Notes: generated by a model not told the origin, from the sequence alone. Shown: positions 8,752 through 17,531, numbered from the stretch's first letter. The stretch is DNA of 64,000 nt from an uncultured Eubacteriales bacterium (GCA_934643185.1 CAKUBN010000002.1:1-64000), one strand, 5' to 3'. Made by a program: numbers and translations.

Positions 8752-9699
8752 ATGCACGTCATTCGCAATACGGAAGAAATACGAAAGTTCATCGGCGATA
8801 AAAAAACGGCGGTCGCGCTCGGCGCGTTTGACGGCCTGCATATCGGGCACTATAAGGTCATCCGCACAGCGGTGGAAAGCGGCTATACACCGGTCGTTTT
8901 CACGTTTCGGGATAACCCGGCGGAGTACCTTACGGGCACCTGCTGTTATTTAACGACCGTTGAGGAGCGCATGCGCATTTTGGAAAGCTGGGGCATGGAG
9001 TACGTCGTCATGCCGGATTTCGCGCAGGTCGCAGAGTGGCCCGCAGAGCGCTTTGCAAATTTGCTGCGATTCGGCCTCAATGCAAAGTTCATCGCCTGCG
9101 GCGCAGATTTCCGCTTCGGCAAGTTCGCGGCGGGCGACACAGAGTGGCTGAAAAGGCTCTGCAAAGCGCACGGCGGCGAAATGCACGTCGTGCCCACGGT
9201 GGAGTATAAGGGCAAGCGGGTCAGCGCCACGCGCATCCGTAAAGCGATCGAAAACGGCGAGATGGAAGACGTCACCGCCATGCTGGGCAGACCGTTTGGG
9301 TTCTGCTTTGAGGTCGTGCACGGCAACCACATCGGCCATACCATCGGCACGCCGACCATCAACCAGAACTTCCCGCCGCGCTTTGTGCTGCCGCGCTTCG
9401 GCGTGTACGCCTCCGCCGTGTATGTGGACGGCAAAACCTATTGCGGCGTGACGAATGTCGGCGTAAAGCCCACCGTCGGCTCCGACCACGCGCTTTCCGA
9501 AACGTGGATGCCCGATTTTTCGGACGGTGACCTGTACGGCAGAACGCTGCGGCTGGAGCTCTTGAGCTTTGTAAGGGATGAAAAAAAGTTCCCCAACTTA
9601 GACGCGCTGAAAGCGGAAATCAGCCTGAATGAAAAAACCGCAAGAACACTGTTTGAAGCGTTTGAAAAAGCACAGAAAGCTTCCGGTAAGCGTGGTTAA
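8752..9699 (+). CDS. ribF: Bifunctional riboflavin kinase/FAD synthetase
   Basis: RibF converts riboflavin to FMN and then FAD. The N-terminal adenylyltransferase domain has GAFDGLHIGHYKV (near residue 20) and the TRIRKAIENGEMEDV segment. The C-terminal flavokinase domain has HGNHIGHTIGTPTIN (near 200), the YCGVTNVGVKPTVG stretch and LRLELLSFVRDEKKF. The frame opens at ATG 8734, overlapping truB, but GAGGG at 8737-8741 is correctly placed only for ATG 8752. It is the last gene of the nusA-ribF block. A six-hairpin repeat element begins exactly at its stop codon. Confidence 0.95.
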   Translation: MHVIRNTEEIRKFIGDKKTAVALGAFDGLHIGHYKVIRTAVESGYTPVVFTFRDNPAEYLTGTCCYLTTVEERMRILESWGMEYVVMPDFAQVAEWPAERFANLLRFGLNAKFIACGADFRFGKFAAGDTEWLKRLCKAHGGEMHVVPTVEYKGKRVSATRIRKAIENGEMEDVTAMLGRPFGFCFEVVHGNHIGHTIGTPTINQNFPPRFVLPRFGVYASAVYVDGKTYCGVTNVGVKPTVGSDHALSETWMPDFSDGDLYGRTLRLELLSFVRDEKKFPNLDALKAEISLNEKTARTLFEAFEKAQKASGKRG

Positions 9700-9892
9700 A
9701 AGTCTTTAGTCAAGTTTTCTTCGAGAAAACTTGCGGGTTCTTAGGGCAGCGCCCTAAGGCGTCGTCCGCAGACGACGAAACACCTTTTGCCTGCCCAGAA
9801 GTCAGGAAGGGAAAGCGGAACAGTCCGGTGGACTGTTCCGCTTAGGGAAACCCTACTAAGGGGTTTCCCTAATGGCTCGTAAACGAGCCATT
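9694..9892 (+). repeat. Six-hairpin intergenic element, copy A
   Basis: This is a full copy of the multi-hairpin family. In order: H1 9712-9732 (arm AAGTTTTCT), H2 9740-9758 (arm CTTAGGGC), H3 9760-9777 (arm CGTCGTC, loop CGCA), a linker with TTTTGCCT and AGGAAGGG, H4 9813-9843 (14-bp arm AAGCGGAACAGTCC, loop GGT), H5 9844-9870 (arm AGGGAAACCC) and H6 9871-9892 (arm AATGGCTCG). All stems are perfect. It starts at the ribF stop codon. The first 65 nt are almost identical to copy B, which suggests recent common origin. Confidence 0.9.
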
Positions 9893-9932
9893 AGAAATAA
9901 ACGAAGTAAGCTTAAAAAGGAGGCACCCGCAT

Positions 9933-10367
9933 ATGCTCACCCCAATCGACATGAAAGAATGGGAAAAAACCTGCCGCGAAAAAACGGGACTCGGGTTTGA
10001 AACATTCAAAACCGTCACGCATTGCGATGCCGAAACGCTCGATGCGCTTTTGGAAGCCGCGTCGGGCAGCATAAAGGGAACCATGTATTTCGATTGGCTC
10101 ATGGAGTACCTCTCTTTGGCGCAGAGCGGCAAAAACGCCGATGTAAAAACCGTCGTTGACGACATCGACGCCCTCGTCGAAATGCTGGGTATCACGCCGG
10201 AAGCGTTCGAGCGGTACTGCGGCAAAACGACCGAAGACGTCAAAGCCGCGTTTCAAACGCCGCTCACCGAGCGCGAACAGCTGCTTTTCCGCATTTTAAG
10301 CCTCAAAGGCCTGCTTGGCAGCCTCCATAACCGTGCCGCAAGCATTGAAATGCTTGAACATAAATAA
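9933..10367 (+). CDS. Hypothetical protein
   Basis: A 144-residue soluble, mostly helical acidic protein that I do not recognise. It has no signal peptide, membrane segment or obvious catalytic motif. It starts at ATG 9933 behind a strong AAAAAGGAGGC site (9912-9922), so it is very probably translated. It stands alone between copy A of the hairpin element and a convergent terminator shared with degV, without an evident operon partner. Confidence 0.6.
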   Translation: MLTPIDMKEWEKTCREKTGLGFETFKTVTHCDAETLDALLEAASGSIKGTMYFDWLMEYLSLAQSGKNADVKTVVDDIDALVEMLGITPEAFERYCGKTTEDVKAAFQTPLTEREQLLFRILSLKGLLGSLHNRAASIEMLEHK

Positions 10368-10368
10368 G

Positions 10369-10410
10369 AAAACCCTCGCTGTGCTTCAAAACGAACACAG
10401 CGAGGGTTTT
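10369..10410. terminator. Bidirectional terminator between convergent genes
   Basis: A perfect 15-bp stem with arms AAAACCCTCGCTGTG and CACAGCGAGGGTTTT and a 12-nt loop lies between the hypothetical gene on + and degV on -. It has A and T runs on both flanks, so it can work in both directions. Confidence 0.9.
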
Positions 10411-10427
10411 GTATGTAAACGCAAAAA

Positions 10428-11282
10428 TCACTCAAAATATTCAAAGCAGCCGAGCGCTTTTACGCCGGAGCTGACGTGGCAGCAAATGCTGATGGGGAGC
10501 TTGTAAAGCTCAATGCTGTTGTCATCAAAATACTTGCGTATTGTCTTGCGCCACTCGAGCGCGGGCTTGATGTCGCCGGAGTACGCCGCCGCAATGTGCA
10601 CCTTTTTGCCCGCAAAACGCGTTTGCAGGTCTTTTTCGAGCGCCTTCAGCATCGTTTTTTCGGCGTTTGCCATGCCGCGCACCTTCGCGTAAGCGTCCAG
10701 CTTGCCGCCCTGAATCTGCAAAACGGGCTTGAGGCCCAGCAGCGTCGCGAGCGCCGCACCGGCCGGCGTCACACGGCCGCTCTTTTTTAAGAGCTCCAGT
10801 GTATTTACAGCAAGGTAAATGCTTGCGTTATACGCGGTGCTTTCAAGCTGCACGCAGATTTCGGCAGCGGTCAGACCCTTTTCGGCCAGCGTCAGCGCGT
10901 CCAGAACGGATTCGCGCTGCGTGATGGAAATGCGCTTGTTGTCCACAACGCATACGCGGCCGTTGTATTCCGCGGCGAGTGCCTTTGCAGTGTCGCAAGA
11001 GCCGCTCAGCGCCGAAGACATCGGAATGTGCACAACGGAATCGTGCGTCGCGAGCGCCTCCTCCCACATCTCCGTGAGGGATTCCGGCGAGGGCTGAGAG
11101 GTGGAGACCTCTGCGCCGGCTTCCAGCATCTCAAAGAAGTGCTCATACGTGCAGGTGACGCCCTCAAAATACTCCGTGCCGTCTACGATGAACGGCATGG
11201 GCAGAAGATAAACGCCCAGCTTTTTCGCTTCCTCGCGGGTGATGCCGCTGTTTGTATCGGTAACAACTGCAATTTTGCTCAT
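10428..11282 (-). CDS. DegV family fatty-acid-binding protein
   Basis: A 284-residue DegV protein. The family binds fatty acids, and some members (FakB) present them to the fatty acid kinase FakA. The N-terminal VVTDTNSGITREEAKKLG, the TSQPSPE stretch near residue 78 and the MSSALSGSCDTA lipid-head-group loop near 110 are all characteristic. No fakA-like gene is in the window, so a role in exogenous fatty acid use is only inferred. A promoter with TTGACA and TATACT (15-nt spacer) lies about 125 nt upstream on the minus strand, giving it an independent transcription unit. Confidence 0.9.
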   Translation of the reverse strand: MSKIAVVTDTNSGITREEAKKLGVYLLPMPFIVDGTEYFEGVTCTYEHFFEMLEAGAEVSTSQPSPESLTEMWEEALATHDSVVHIPMSSALSGSCDTAKALAAEYNGRVCVVDNKRISITQRESVLDALTLAEKGLTAAEICVQLESTAYNASIYLAVNTLELLKKSGRVTPAGAALATLLGLKPVLQIQGGKLDAYAKVRGMANAEKTMLKALEKDLQTRFAGKKVHIAAAYSGDIKPALEWRKTIRKYFDDNSIELYKLPISICCHVSSGVKALGCFEYFE

Positions 11283-11406
11283 TAAAAATATCCTTTCTCC
11301 GGCGGAAAAACTTCCGCGCCCATAACGCCTTTTCGCGTCGTTTGTGTTCAGCCTTTCACGGGTAAACTTGCTTTTGCACGGTCGTTTCGATAATTAACTG
11401 TTTAAT

Positions 11407-11433
11407 AGTATACGGATTTCAAAAGCTTGTCAA
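11407..11433 (-). promoter_or_regulatory. Predicted degV promoter
   Basis: Read on the minus strand, TTGACA (11433-11428) and TATACT (11412-11407) are separated by 15 nt. The short spacer makes it a weaker match than the other promoters here. It would leave a leader of about 120 nt before degV. Confidence 0.55.
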
Positions 11434-11563
11434 GATGCACAATGTCGAAAATGTCCGAGTTTCGCAAAAAAGGCAGGAAGAGCCGTGAAAAAGTCGGTTT
11501 TGGGCCGGACGTTTTCGCCATTTTGTACGGAACGAAAAATCTGCGCCGCAGAGGAAAAACCGC

Positions 11564-11592
11564 TTGCAAACTTTGAAGAATTATGCTATACT
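11564..11592 (+). promoter_or_regulatory. rpsO promoter
   Basis: TTGCAA (11564-11569) and TATACT (11587-11592) are separated by 17 nt, a good sigma-A match. The predicted start near 11599 gives a leader of about 110 nt before rpsO. Confidence 0.8.
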
Positions 11593-11598
11593 TTCAAA

Positions 11599-11709
11599 GT
11601 GCCCGTCCTCGGATCAGGGACTAACCCTTTTGGGAGACATCTCCGCAGGGATAACACCGACCCAGACCTGTGAGCGCGGCAAATATTATTAGAAAAGGTG
11701 GAAAACACA
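11599..11709 (+). promoter_or_regulatory. rpsO 5' leader, candidate S15 autoregulatory RNA
   Basis: The roughly 110-nt untranslated leader contains GGGAGACATCTCC-type short stems and ends in AGAAAAGGTGG, the rpsO ribosome site. Ribosomal protein S15 represses its own mRNA through structured leaders in several bacterial groups. I did not fit this leader to a known S15-binding structure, so it is a candidate only. Confidence 0.4.
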
Positions 11710-11973
11710 ATGCTGAAGAGCGAAAAGACAGAGATCATCAAGAAGTATGCACGCCATGAGGGCGATACGGGTTCCCCGGAAGTTCAGATCGCCGTTCTCA
11801 CCAAGAGAATCAACGACCTCACCGAGCACCTCCGTACCAACCAGAAGGATCATCACTCCCGCCGCGGTCTGCTGAAGATGGTCGGCCAGAGAAGAAGCCT
11901 TCTCAACTACCTCATTAAGGTTGACATCGAGCGTTACAGAGCAATCATTGCAGAACTCGGTATCCGTAAGTAA
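11710..11973 (+). CDS. rpsO: 30S ribosomal protein S15
   Basis: S15 binds 16S rRNA helices and nucleates the central domain of the 30S subunit. The 87-residue protein starts MLKSEKTEIIKKYARHEGD and contains the hallmark TGSPEVQIA, the loop KDHHSRRGL and the end YRAIIAELGIRK. ATG 11710 is chosen over GTG 11698 because the GGTGG of the ribosome site overlaps that GTG and the resulting length matches the family. The gene is followed by pnp, the usual partner. Confidence 0.98.
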   Translation: MLKSEKTEIIKKYARHEGDTGSPEVQIAVLTKRINDLTEHLRTNQKDHHSRRGLLKMVGQRRSLLNYLIKVDIERYRAIIAELGIRK

Positions 11974-11989
11974 TTTTTTGTCTTTTTTC

Positions 11990-12012
11990 AGCTGCGCGCG
12001 ACCCGCGCAGCT
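11990..12012 (+). terminator. Hairpin after rpsO, possible attenuating terminator
   Basis: Arms AGCTGCGCG and CGCGCAGCT with a 5-nt loop lie 17 nt after the rpsO stop. The tract after it (GATTTAAT) is poor in T, so termination is probably incomplete or the hairpin serves RNA processing upstream of pnp. Confidence 0.45.
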
Positions 12013-12162
12013 GATTTAATATCTGCACAAAATGATTCCAAGGGCTGTTTAGCAGTGAAACGGGCGCATACAAGTCGTAAAACACGTGTGCGTCGGTTTA
12101 ATTGTTAAACGGTCTGCGGAGTCGGAAAATCCCGGCTCTCGGGGGGAAGGAAAATAACCTTT

Positions 12163-14361
12163 ATGTTTGAAAATTTCAGAGTATTTGAAACGGAATTTGC
12201 CGGACGCCCGCTGAAGATCGAAACCGGTAAAATGGCACAGCTTGCAAACGGCGAGTGCCTTGTCCGTTACGGTGAGACCACCATCCACGTGGCAGCCACC
12301 GCTGCCGCAAAGCCGCGTGACGGCATCGACTTTTTCCCGCTTTCCGTTGACTTCGAGGAAAAGCTCTACTCCGTCGGCAAGATCCCGGGCTCTTTCTTAA
12401 AGCGTGAGGGTCGCCCGACCGATAAGGCGATTCTTGTCTGCCGTATGATCGACCGCCCCATCCGCCCGCTGTTCCCGAAGGACATGCGCAACGATGTTTC
12501 CATCGTCTGCACCGTCATGTCCGTTGACCCGGATTGCTCCCCGGAGATTGCCGCACTCGTCGGCACCAGCGTCGCGCTGTCCATCTCCGACATTCCGTGG
12601 GACGGCCCCATCAGCGGCGTTTCCGTCGGCCTCATCGACGGCGAGTTCATCATCAACCCGACGGCAGAGCAGAGAAAGCTCTCCCAGATGGCTGTTACCG
12701 TCGCTTCCACCGATGAGCGCATCGCAATGATCGAAGCCGGTGCAAACGAAGTGTCCGACGAGGATATGTTCAACGGCATTATGGCAGGCCATGCGGAAAA
12801 CCAGAAAATCATTGAGTTCATCAAGGGTATCCAGAGGGAGATCGGCAAAGAGAAGTTCTCTTACCCGTCCAATAAGCCGGATCCGGAGATGTTCGAAGAA
12901 ATCCGCGATTTCGCCATTGATGACGTGAAGGCCGCACTCGATACGGACGACAAGACCGTTCGCGACGAGAGACTCAAGCCTGTTTACGAAAAAGTGCACG
13001 AGCACTTCGACGAAATTTACCCCGATCAGGCGGCAAAGATCGACGAGTGCATGTATTTGACGCAGAAGTTCGTCGTGCGCCGCTGGCTGCTCGACGAGCA
13101 GAAGCGTGTTGACGGCAGAGGTATGGATGAGATCCGTCCGCTTGCCGCAGAAGTCGGTCTGCTGCCGCGTGTACACGGCTCCGGCATGTTCACCCGCGGC
13201 CAGACGCAGGTGCTTACCGTTGCAACGCTCGGCTCCACGCGTGACAACCAGCTTCTCGACGGCATCGACGACGAAGAGTCCAAGCGCTACATCCACCACT
13301 ACAACTTCCCGTCCTACTCCGTAGGCGAGACGAAGCCCTCCAGAGGCCCGGGCAGACGTGAAGTCGGTCACGGCGCTCTGGCAGAGCGCGCACTTGTGCC
13401 GGTTATCCCGCCGGTCGAGGAGTTCCCGTATACCATCCGTCTGGTTTCCGAGGTGCTTTCCTCTAACGGTTCCACGTCTCAGGGCTCCATCTGCGGCTCT
13501 ACGCTGGCGTTGATGGACGCAGGCGTGCCGATTAAAGCGCCGGTCGCCGGTATTTCCTGCGGCCTCATCACCGAGGGCAGCCGCTGGATGACCATGGTCG
13601 ATATTCAGGGCCTTGAGGATTTCTTCGGCGATATGGACTTTAAGGTTGCCGGTACAAAGAAGGGCATCACCGCCATTCAGATGGACCTGAAGATTCACGG
13701 TCTCACGCCGGAAATCATCAAGGAAGCGTTTGCAAAGACGCACAAAGCAAGAAATTACATTCTGGACGAAGTTATGCTGCCGGTTATCGCAGAGCCGCGT
13801 CCCGAGCTTTCCAAATATGCACCGAAGATGCTGTCCACCATCGTGCCGGTCGATAAGATCCGCGAGGTCATCGGCTCCGGCGGCAAGGTCATCCAGAAGA
13901 TCTGCGCCGAGTGCGACGTTACCATCGATATCGAGGATGACGGCCACTGCTATGTTGCGGGCATTGATATTGAGAAGTGCCGCCGCGCTATGGACATCAT
14001 CGACACCATCGTCAACGACCCGGAGCCGGGCTCCTATTACAGCGGCCGCGTGACGAGAATCATGGACTTCGGCGCGTTTGTGGAGATTGCCCCGGGCAAG
14101 GAAGGCCTTGTGCATATCTCTCAGCTCGACATCAAGCGCACGGAGAACGTCACGGATGTCGTCAATGTCGGCGATATCGTGAAAGTCAAGGTGCTTGAAA
14201 TCGACGATAAGGGCAGACTGAACCTCTCCCGCCGCGAAGCGCTGATCGACCTTGACGGTGCCGTGCCGGAGAACGTCCTGCCGGAGAAGCAGCCGCGCCG
14301 TGAGCGCAGCGACCGCCCGCGTGGAGATCGTCCGCGCCGCGACAGAAACGACAGACACTAA
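12163..14361 (+). CDS. pnp: Polyribonucleotide nucleotidyltransferase (PNPase)
   Basis: PNPase degrades RNA 3'-to-5' by phosphorolysis and is a degradosome component. The 732-residue protein has two RNase PH domains (about 10-230 and 310-540) separated by a helical domain. A KH domain (VPVDKIREVIGSGGKVIQK, about 560) and an S1 domain (YSGRVTRIMDFGAFVEIAPG, about 625-695) follow. The second PH core shows FTRGQTQVL and the GRREVGHGALAERAL segment. The C-terminus ends in a basic RSDRPRGDRPRRDRND tail. The 189-nt spacer from rpsO contains short hairpins (for example TTTAATTGTTAAA) but no gene. Confidence 0.98.
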   Translation: MFENFRVFETEFAGRPLKIETGKMAQLANGECLVRYGETTIHVAATAAAKPRDGIDFFPLSVDFEEKLYSVGKIPGSFLKREGRPTDKAILVCRMIDRPIRPLFPKDMRNDVSIVCTVMSVDPDCSPEIAALVGTSVALSISDIPWDGPISGVSVGLIDGEFIINPTAEQRKLSQMAVTVASTDERIAMIEAGANEVSDEDMFNGIMAGHAENQKIIEFIKGIQREIGKEKFSYPSNKPDPEMFEEIRDFAIDDVKAALDTDDKTVRDERLKPVYEKVHEHFDEIYPDQAAKIDECMYLTQKFVVRRWLLDEQKRVDGRGMDEIRPLAAEVGLLPRVHGSGMFTRGQTQVLTVATLGSTRDNQLLDGIDDEESKRYIHHYNFPSYSVGETKPSRGPGRREVGHGALAERALVPVIPPVEEFPYTIRLVSEVLSSNGSTSQGSICGSTLALMDAGVPIKAPVAGISCGLITEGSRWMTMVDIQGLEDFFGDMDFKVAGTKKGITAIQMDLKIHGLTPEIIKEAFAKTHKARNYILDEVMLPVIAEPRPELSKYAPKMLSTIVPVDKIREVIGSGGKVIQKICAECDVTIDIEDDGHCYVAGIDIEKCRRAMDIIDTIVNDPEPGSYYSGRVTRIMDFGAFVEIAPGKEGLVHISQLDIKRTENVTDVVNVGDIVKVKVLEIDDKGRLNLSRREALIDLDGAVPENVLPEKQPRRERSDRPRGDRPRRDRNDRH

Positions 14362-14373
14362 GTTCGATAACGG

Positions 14374-14402
14374 GGGACAAGCCGAGGCTTGTCCCTTTTT
14401 GT
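14374..14402 (+). terminator. Terminator after pnp
   Basis: A 10-bp perfect stem with arms GGGACAAGCC and GGCTTGTCCC, loop GA, is followed directly by TTTTTGTTTT, 12 nt after the pnp stop. Confidence 0.9.
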
Positions 14403-14420
14403 TTTCTAAACCGGAAAGGC

Positions 14421-15058
14421 ATGATAAAAGTGGAAACGAAACTTGTTTTATTCGGTACGGGCACACCGAACGCCTGCCCGTGGGCGAGCGGCCCGGCTTC
14501 CGCCGTCGTTGTCGACGGCCATGCGTACCTCGTCGATTTTGGCCCCGGCGTCGTAAGACGCGCAGCGGAAGCGTACCGCCGCGGCGAAGATGCTCTTAGA
14601 CCCGATCTGCTCGATACCGCGTTCTGTACGCATTTGCATACCGACCATACCGCCGGGTTTGCGGACCTCATTTTCACCCCGTGGGTGCTGGAACGGGAAA
14701 AACCGCTAAAGGTCTTCGGCCCGAAGGGAATCCGAAATATGGCGCAGCATCTGCTCTCTGCCTATGCGGTCGATATCGACTTTCGCCTGCACGGCTTTGA
14801 GCGCGCGAACCGAAGTGGCAGAAATATCACCGCGAGGTGCATACGCTCAGCACGGACTTAGCTGAGGTTGCGAAAAAAGCGCAGCCGAAGCTGCTCGTCA
14901 CCTACCACCGCATTTACCATATGAATATTCAGGATAGCACCATTGATGTCGAAGCCGAAACGCGCCGCCGCAGCGACCTCATTTTGCAGGAGATCCGCGA
15001 TGCAGGCTACACGGGCAAGGTCGTAAACGGCGAAGACTTAGACGTTTTTAACGCCTGA
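14421..15058 (+). pseudogene. MBL-fold metallohydrolase, internally deleted
   Basis: The first 130 codons (frame of 14421) encode a metallo-beta-lactamase fold N-terminus with LVLFGTGTPNACP and the metal motif THLHTDHTAGF. The frame runs to HGFERANRSG and then becomes unrelated. In a different frame, PKWQKYHREVHT at about 14813 is followed by the normal C-terminus (LVTYHRIYHM ... TGKVVNGEDLDVF). Intact relatives have about 80 more residues between these parts, including further metal ligands. An out-of-frame internal deletion near 14810 explains both the frame change and the missing segment. The product is very unlikely to be active. Confidence 0.75.
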
Positions 15059-15097
15059 GTTTTTGCAAAAAGGCTTTCTTTTTGCGTTGTTTCCATG

Positions 15098-15103
15098 TAT
15101 AAT
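15098..15103 (+). promoter_or_regulatory. Predicted -10 of the proBA promoter
   Basis: A perfect TATAAT lies 67 nt upstream of the preferred proB start. The -35 is poor (TTTCTT at 17 nt). A short hairpin (arms GCAAAAAG and CTTTTTGC, 15065-15085) just upstream could end transcription of the preceding pseudogene. Confidence 0.45.
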
Positions 15104-15169
15104 GGAGCAGAAAAGAGAATGGGGAAAGGACGTTTTTGCCGCGAATTTGCGGTGAAAACAAATAAAATC

Positions 15170-15958
15170 ATGGATTTAAATACAGTAAAAACCGTTGTGG
15201 TGAAAATTGGCACCTCAACCTTGACATACGAAAACGGCAAAATGAACCTGCGCCGCATCGATAAGCTCTGCCGCACGCTGTGCGACCTGCAAAACGGCGG
15301 CCGTCGCATCGTGCTCGTTACGTCCGGCGCCATTGGCGTGGGCATGGGCAAGCTCGGATTGCCGGAGCGCCCGGACGACACCGCCAAAAAGCAGGCGCTT
15401 GCCGCCATCGGCCAGTGCGAGCTGATGTTTGCCTACGATAAATTCTTCGGCGAATATCATCAGAACGTCGCGCAGGTCTTGCTCACGGCAGATGTCACCT
15501 CGCAGCCCATCAGCCGCCGCAATGTGGAAAATACATTCCGTGAGCTGCTCGACATGAACGTCATTCCGATCGTCAACGAAAACGATACCGTTGCGGTCGA
15601 TGAGCTCGAGGGTCGCAACTTCGGCGATAACGATACGCTTTCCGCCATCGTCGCAAGCATCGTCAACGCAGACGTGCTGATGATCTTAACGGACATCGAC
15701 GGCGTATACGACAAAAACCCGAAGGCCTATCCCGACGCAAAGCGTCTCAGCGTCATCGAGAAGATCGACGACGAGGTGCGCGCCATGGCAGGCGGCGCAG
15801 GCTCTGCGCGCGGCACCGGCGGCATGACGACAAAAATTCGCGCCGCGGAGATCGCCGGGCGTGCAAATATCCCGACCTACATTCTCTCCGGCGAAGACCC
15901 GGAGAACCTCTACCGTATTTTCGACGGCGAGGACATCGGCACGGTGTTCATGCCGTAA
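15170..15958 (+). CDS. proB: Glutamate 5-kinase
   Basis: ProB phosphorylates glutamate, the first step of proline synthesis. The amino-acid-kinase domain shows TVVVKIGTSTLTY at the start, VTSGAIGVGMGKLG near residue 50, PIVNENDTVA near 130, LTDIDGVYDKNP near 165 and GTGGMTTKI near 215. At 262 residues it lacks the C-terminal PUA domain of the enterobacterial enzyme; short forms are common in clostridia. ATG 15170 is chosen because it matches the family N-terminus and follows the predicted transcript start. GTG 15152 and ATG 15119 are alternatives, and the ribosome site is weak. proA follows directly. Confidence 0.93.
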   Translation: MDLNTVKTVVVKIGTSTLTYENGKMNLRRIDKLCRTLCDLQNGGRRIVLVTSGAIGVGMGKLGLPERPDDTAKKQALAAIGQCELMFAYDKFFGEYHQNVAQVLLTADVTSQPISRRNVENTFRELLDMNVIPIVNENDTVAVDELEGRNFGDNDTLSAIVASIVNADVLMILTDIDGVYDKNPKAYPDAKRLSVIEKIDDEVRAMAGGAGSARGTGGMTTKIRAAEIAGRANIPTYILSGEDPENLYRIFDGEDIGTVFMP

Positions 15959-15982
15959 TTTACAGAAAGGAGCACAACGCGT

Positions 15983-17224
15983 ATGACAGAACTTGAGAAA
16001 ATGGGCGCTGCGGCCAAAAAAGCCGCTGCCGTTCTGCGCACTGCAGGCGAAAAGAAGCGCGTGGCCTTAAACGCCGCCGCAGCCGCCCTGCGCGCGCGTC
16101 AGGGGGAAATTCTCGCCGCAAACGAAAAAGACCTTAAAGCCGCCAAGGAAAACGGCATGAGTGAAGCCATGCTCGACCGCTTGGCGCTTTCCGCCGCCCG
16201 CATTGAGGGCATGGCAAAGGGCATGGAAGACGTTGCCGCCCAGCGCGACCCCGTGGGCCGCATTTTAAGCGGTGAAACGAACCCAAAGGGGCTCAAGGTG
16301 GAGAAGATCACAGTGCCGATGGGTGTCATCGGCATCATTTACGAAGCCCGTCCGAACGTGACGAGCGACGCGGCCGCGCTGTGCCTTATGGCGGGCAGCG
16401 CCGTCATTCTGCGCGGCGGCAAGGAAGCGTTCCGCTCCAATAACGCCATCGCCGAGGTTCTGCGCGACGCCGTAGAAGCGTCCGGCCTCCCGCGCGACAG
16501 CGTTCAGCTTGTGCAGGATACCTCCCGTGCGTCCAGCGTGGAGCTCATGGGCATGACGGAGTATCTCGACCTGCTTATCCCGCGCGGCGGCGCAGGGCTT
16601 ATCCGCGCCGTGGTGGAAAACGCCAAGGTGCCGGTCATCGAGACCGGCGTTGGCAACTGCCACGTGTATGTCGATAAGGACGCAGACATCAACATGGCGG
16701 CGAACATCATTTTCAACGCCAAAACCTCCCGCCCGTCCGTCTGCAACGCCATCGAGACCATTTTGGTGCATGGGGACATCGCCGAAAAGGCGCTGCCCGT
16801 CATCGCTGCACGCCTGAAGGAGAAAAACGTAGAGCTGCGCGGTGACGCACGCACATGCGAAATTCTGCCCGAAGCGAAGCCCGCGACGGAAGAAGATTGG
16901 GCAACGGAGTACCTCGATTATATCTTAGCCGTGCGCGTCGTGGACAGCCTTGAAGCGGCCATCGCGCACATTGCGCAGTATTCCACCGGCCACAGCGAGT
17001 GCATCGTCACCGAAAACCTCCGCGCGGCGGAGCAATTCACGGCGCAGGTCGATGCGGCGGCGGTCTATGTAAACGCGTCTACGCGCTTTACGGACGGCGG
17101 CGAGCTCGGGCTCGGCGCAGAAATCGGCATTTCTACGCAGAAGCTGCACGCCAGAGGCCCCATGGGCTTAAATGAGCTCGTTTCCTACAAATTCATCATT
17201 CGCGGCGACGGCCAGGTCAGATAA
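15983..17224 (+). CDS. proA: Glutamate-5-semialdehyde dehydrogenase
   Basis: ProA reduces glutamyl 5-phosphate to the semialdehyde that cyclises toward proline. The 413-residue NADPH-dependent enzyme shows VPMGVIGIIYEARPNVTSD (near residue 112), the nucleotide-binding RGGKEAFRSN, the YLDLLIPRGGAGLI segment and the catalytic cysteine in SRPSVCNAIETI (near 255). It lies 24 nt after proB behind AGAAAGGAG, in one operon. Its last 8 bases overlap the end of a convergent minus-strand gene. Confidence 0.97.
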   Translation: MTELEKMGAAAKKAAAVLRTAGEKKRVALNAAAAALRARQGEILAANEKDLKAAKENGMSEAMLDRLALSAARIEGMAKGMEDVAAQRDPVGRILSGETNPKGLKVEKITVPMGVIGIIYEARPNVTSDAAALCLMAGSAVILRGGKEAFRSNNAIAEVLRDAVEASGLPRDSVQLVQDTSRASSVELMGMTEYLDLLIPRGGAGLIRAVVENAKVPVIETGVGNCHVYVDKDADINMAANIIFNAKTSRPSVCNAIETILVHGDIAEKALPVIAARLKEKNVELRGDARTCEILPEAKPATEEDWATEYLDYILAVRVVDSLEAAIAHIAQYSTGHSECIVTENLRAAEQFTAQVDAAAVYVNASTRFTDGGELGLGAEIGISTQKLHARGPMGLNELVSYKFIIRGDGQVR

Positions 17225-17531
17225 GCAGGTAAAACAGCGCAAACAAAAGCTCTGCACTGCCGCCTTCGTTATAAAGCAAAAGGAGGAGTGCAAGCAGCAG
17301 CGTGCGCTCCTTATCTTTTAACAGCGTATCGAGCGGCGAAAGCGGTTTATTCGGGAACGCTCGAAATTCCTTCGGCGCTTCAGTTGACGTGTTCGTGTTT
17401 TCCCGCGGCGGTTCCTCCGGTGGCTTTTCCGGCGGGGGCGGCGTGTTGTGCGCCGCAGAGCGCCCCTGCATCTCCCGCGCGCGGCGCAGGGCTTCTTCCA
17501 CAGCGCGTGCGTCCGGCATGTTGCTCGGCAT
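17217..17531 (-). CDS. Hypothetical protein, proline-rich with hydrophobic C-terminus
   Basis: A 104-residue protein I do not recognise. It has a charged helical N-terminus, a central proline/glutamate-rich linker (PPPPEKPPEEPP) and a very leucine-rich C-terminus (about 75-104) that could be a membrane anchor or an amphipathic helix. It is the last gene of a three-gene minus-strand cluster (17217-18193), 15 nt after its upstream neighbour and behind AGAAAGGCGGG. Its stop overlaps the end of proA by 8 nt on the opposite strand. Confidence 0.6.
   Translation of the reverse strand: MPSNMPDARAVEEALRRAREMQGRSAAHNTPPPPEKPPEEPPRENTNTSTEAPKEFRAFPNKPLSPLDTLLKDKERTLLLALLLLLYNEGGSAELLFALFYLLI

Noticed and set aside
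9712..9758. Hairpins H1/H2 of the repeat elements as ordinary terminators
   Set aside because: No T tract follows them, six hairpins occur in series, and one copy sits inside an operon. Real terminators in this window have clear T runs.
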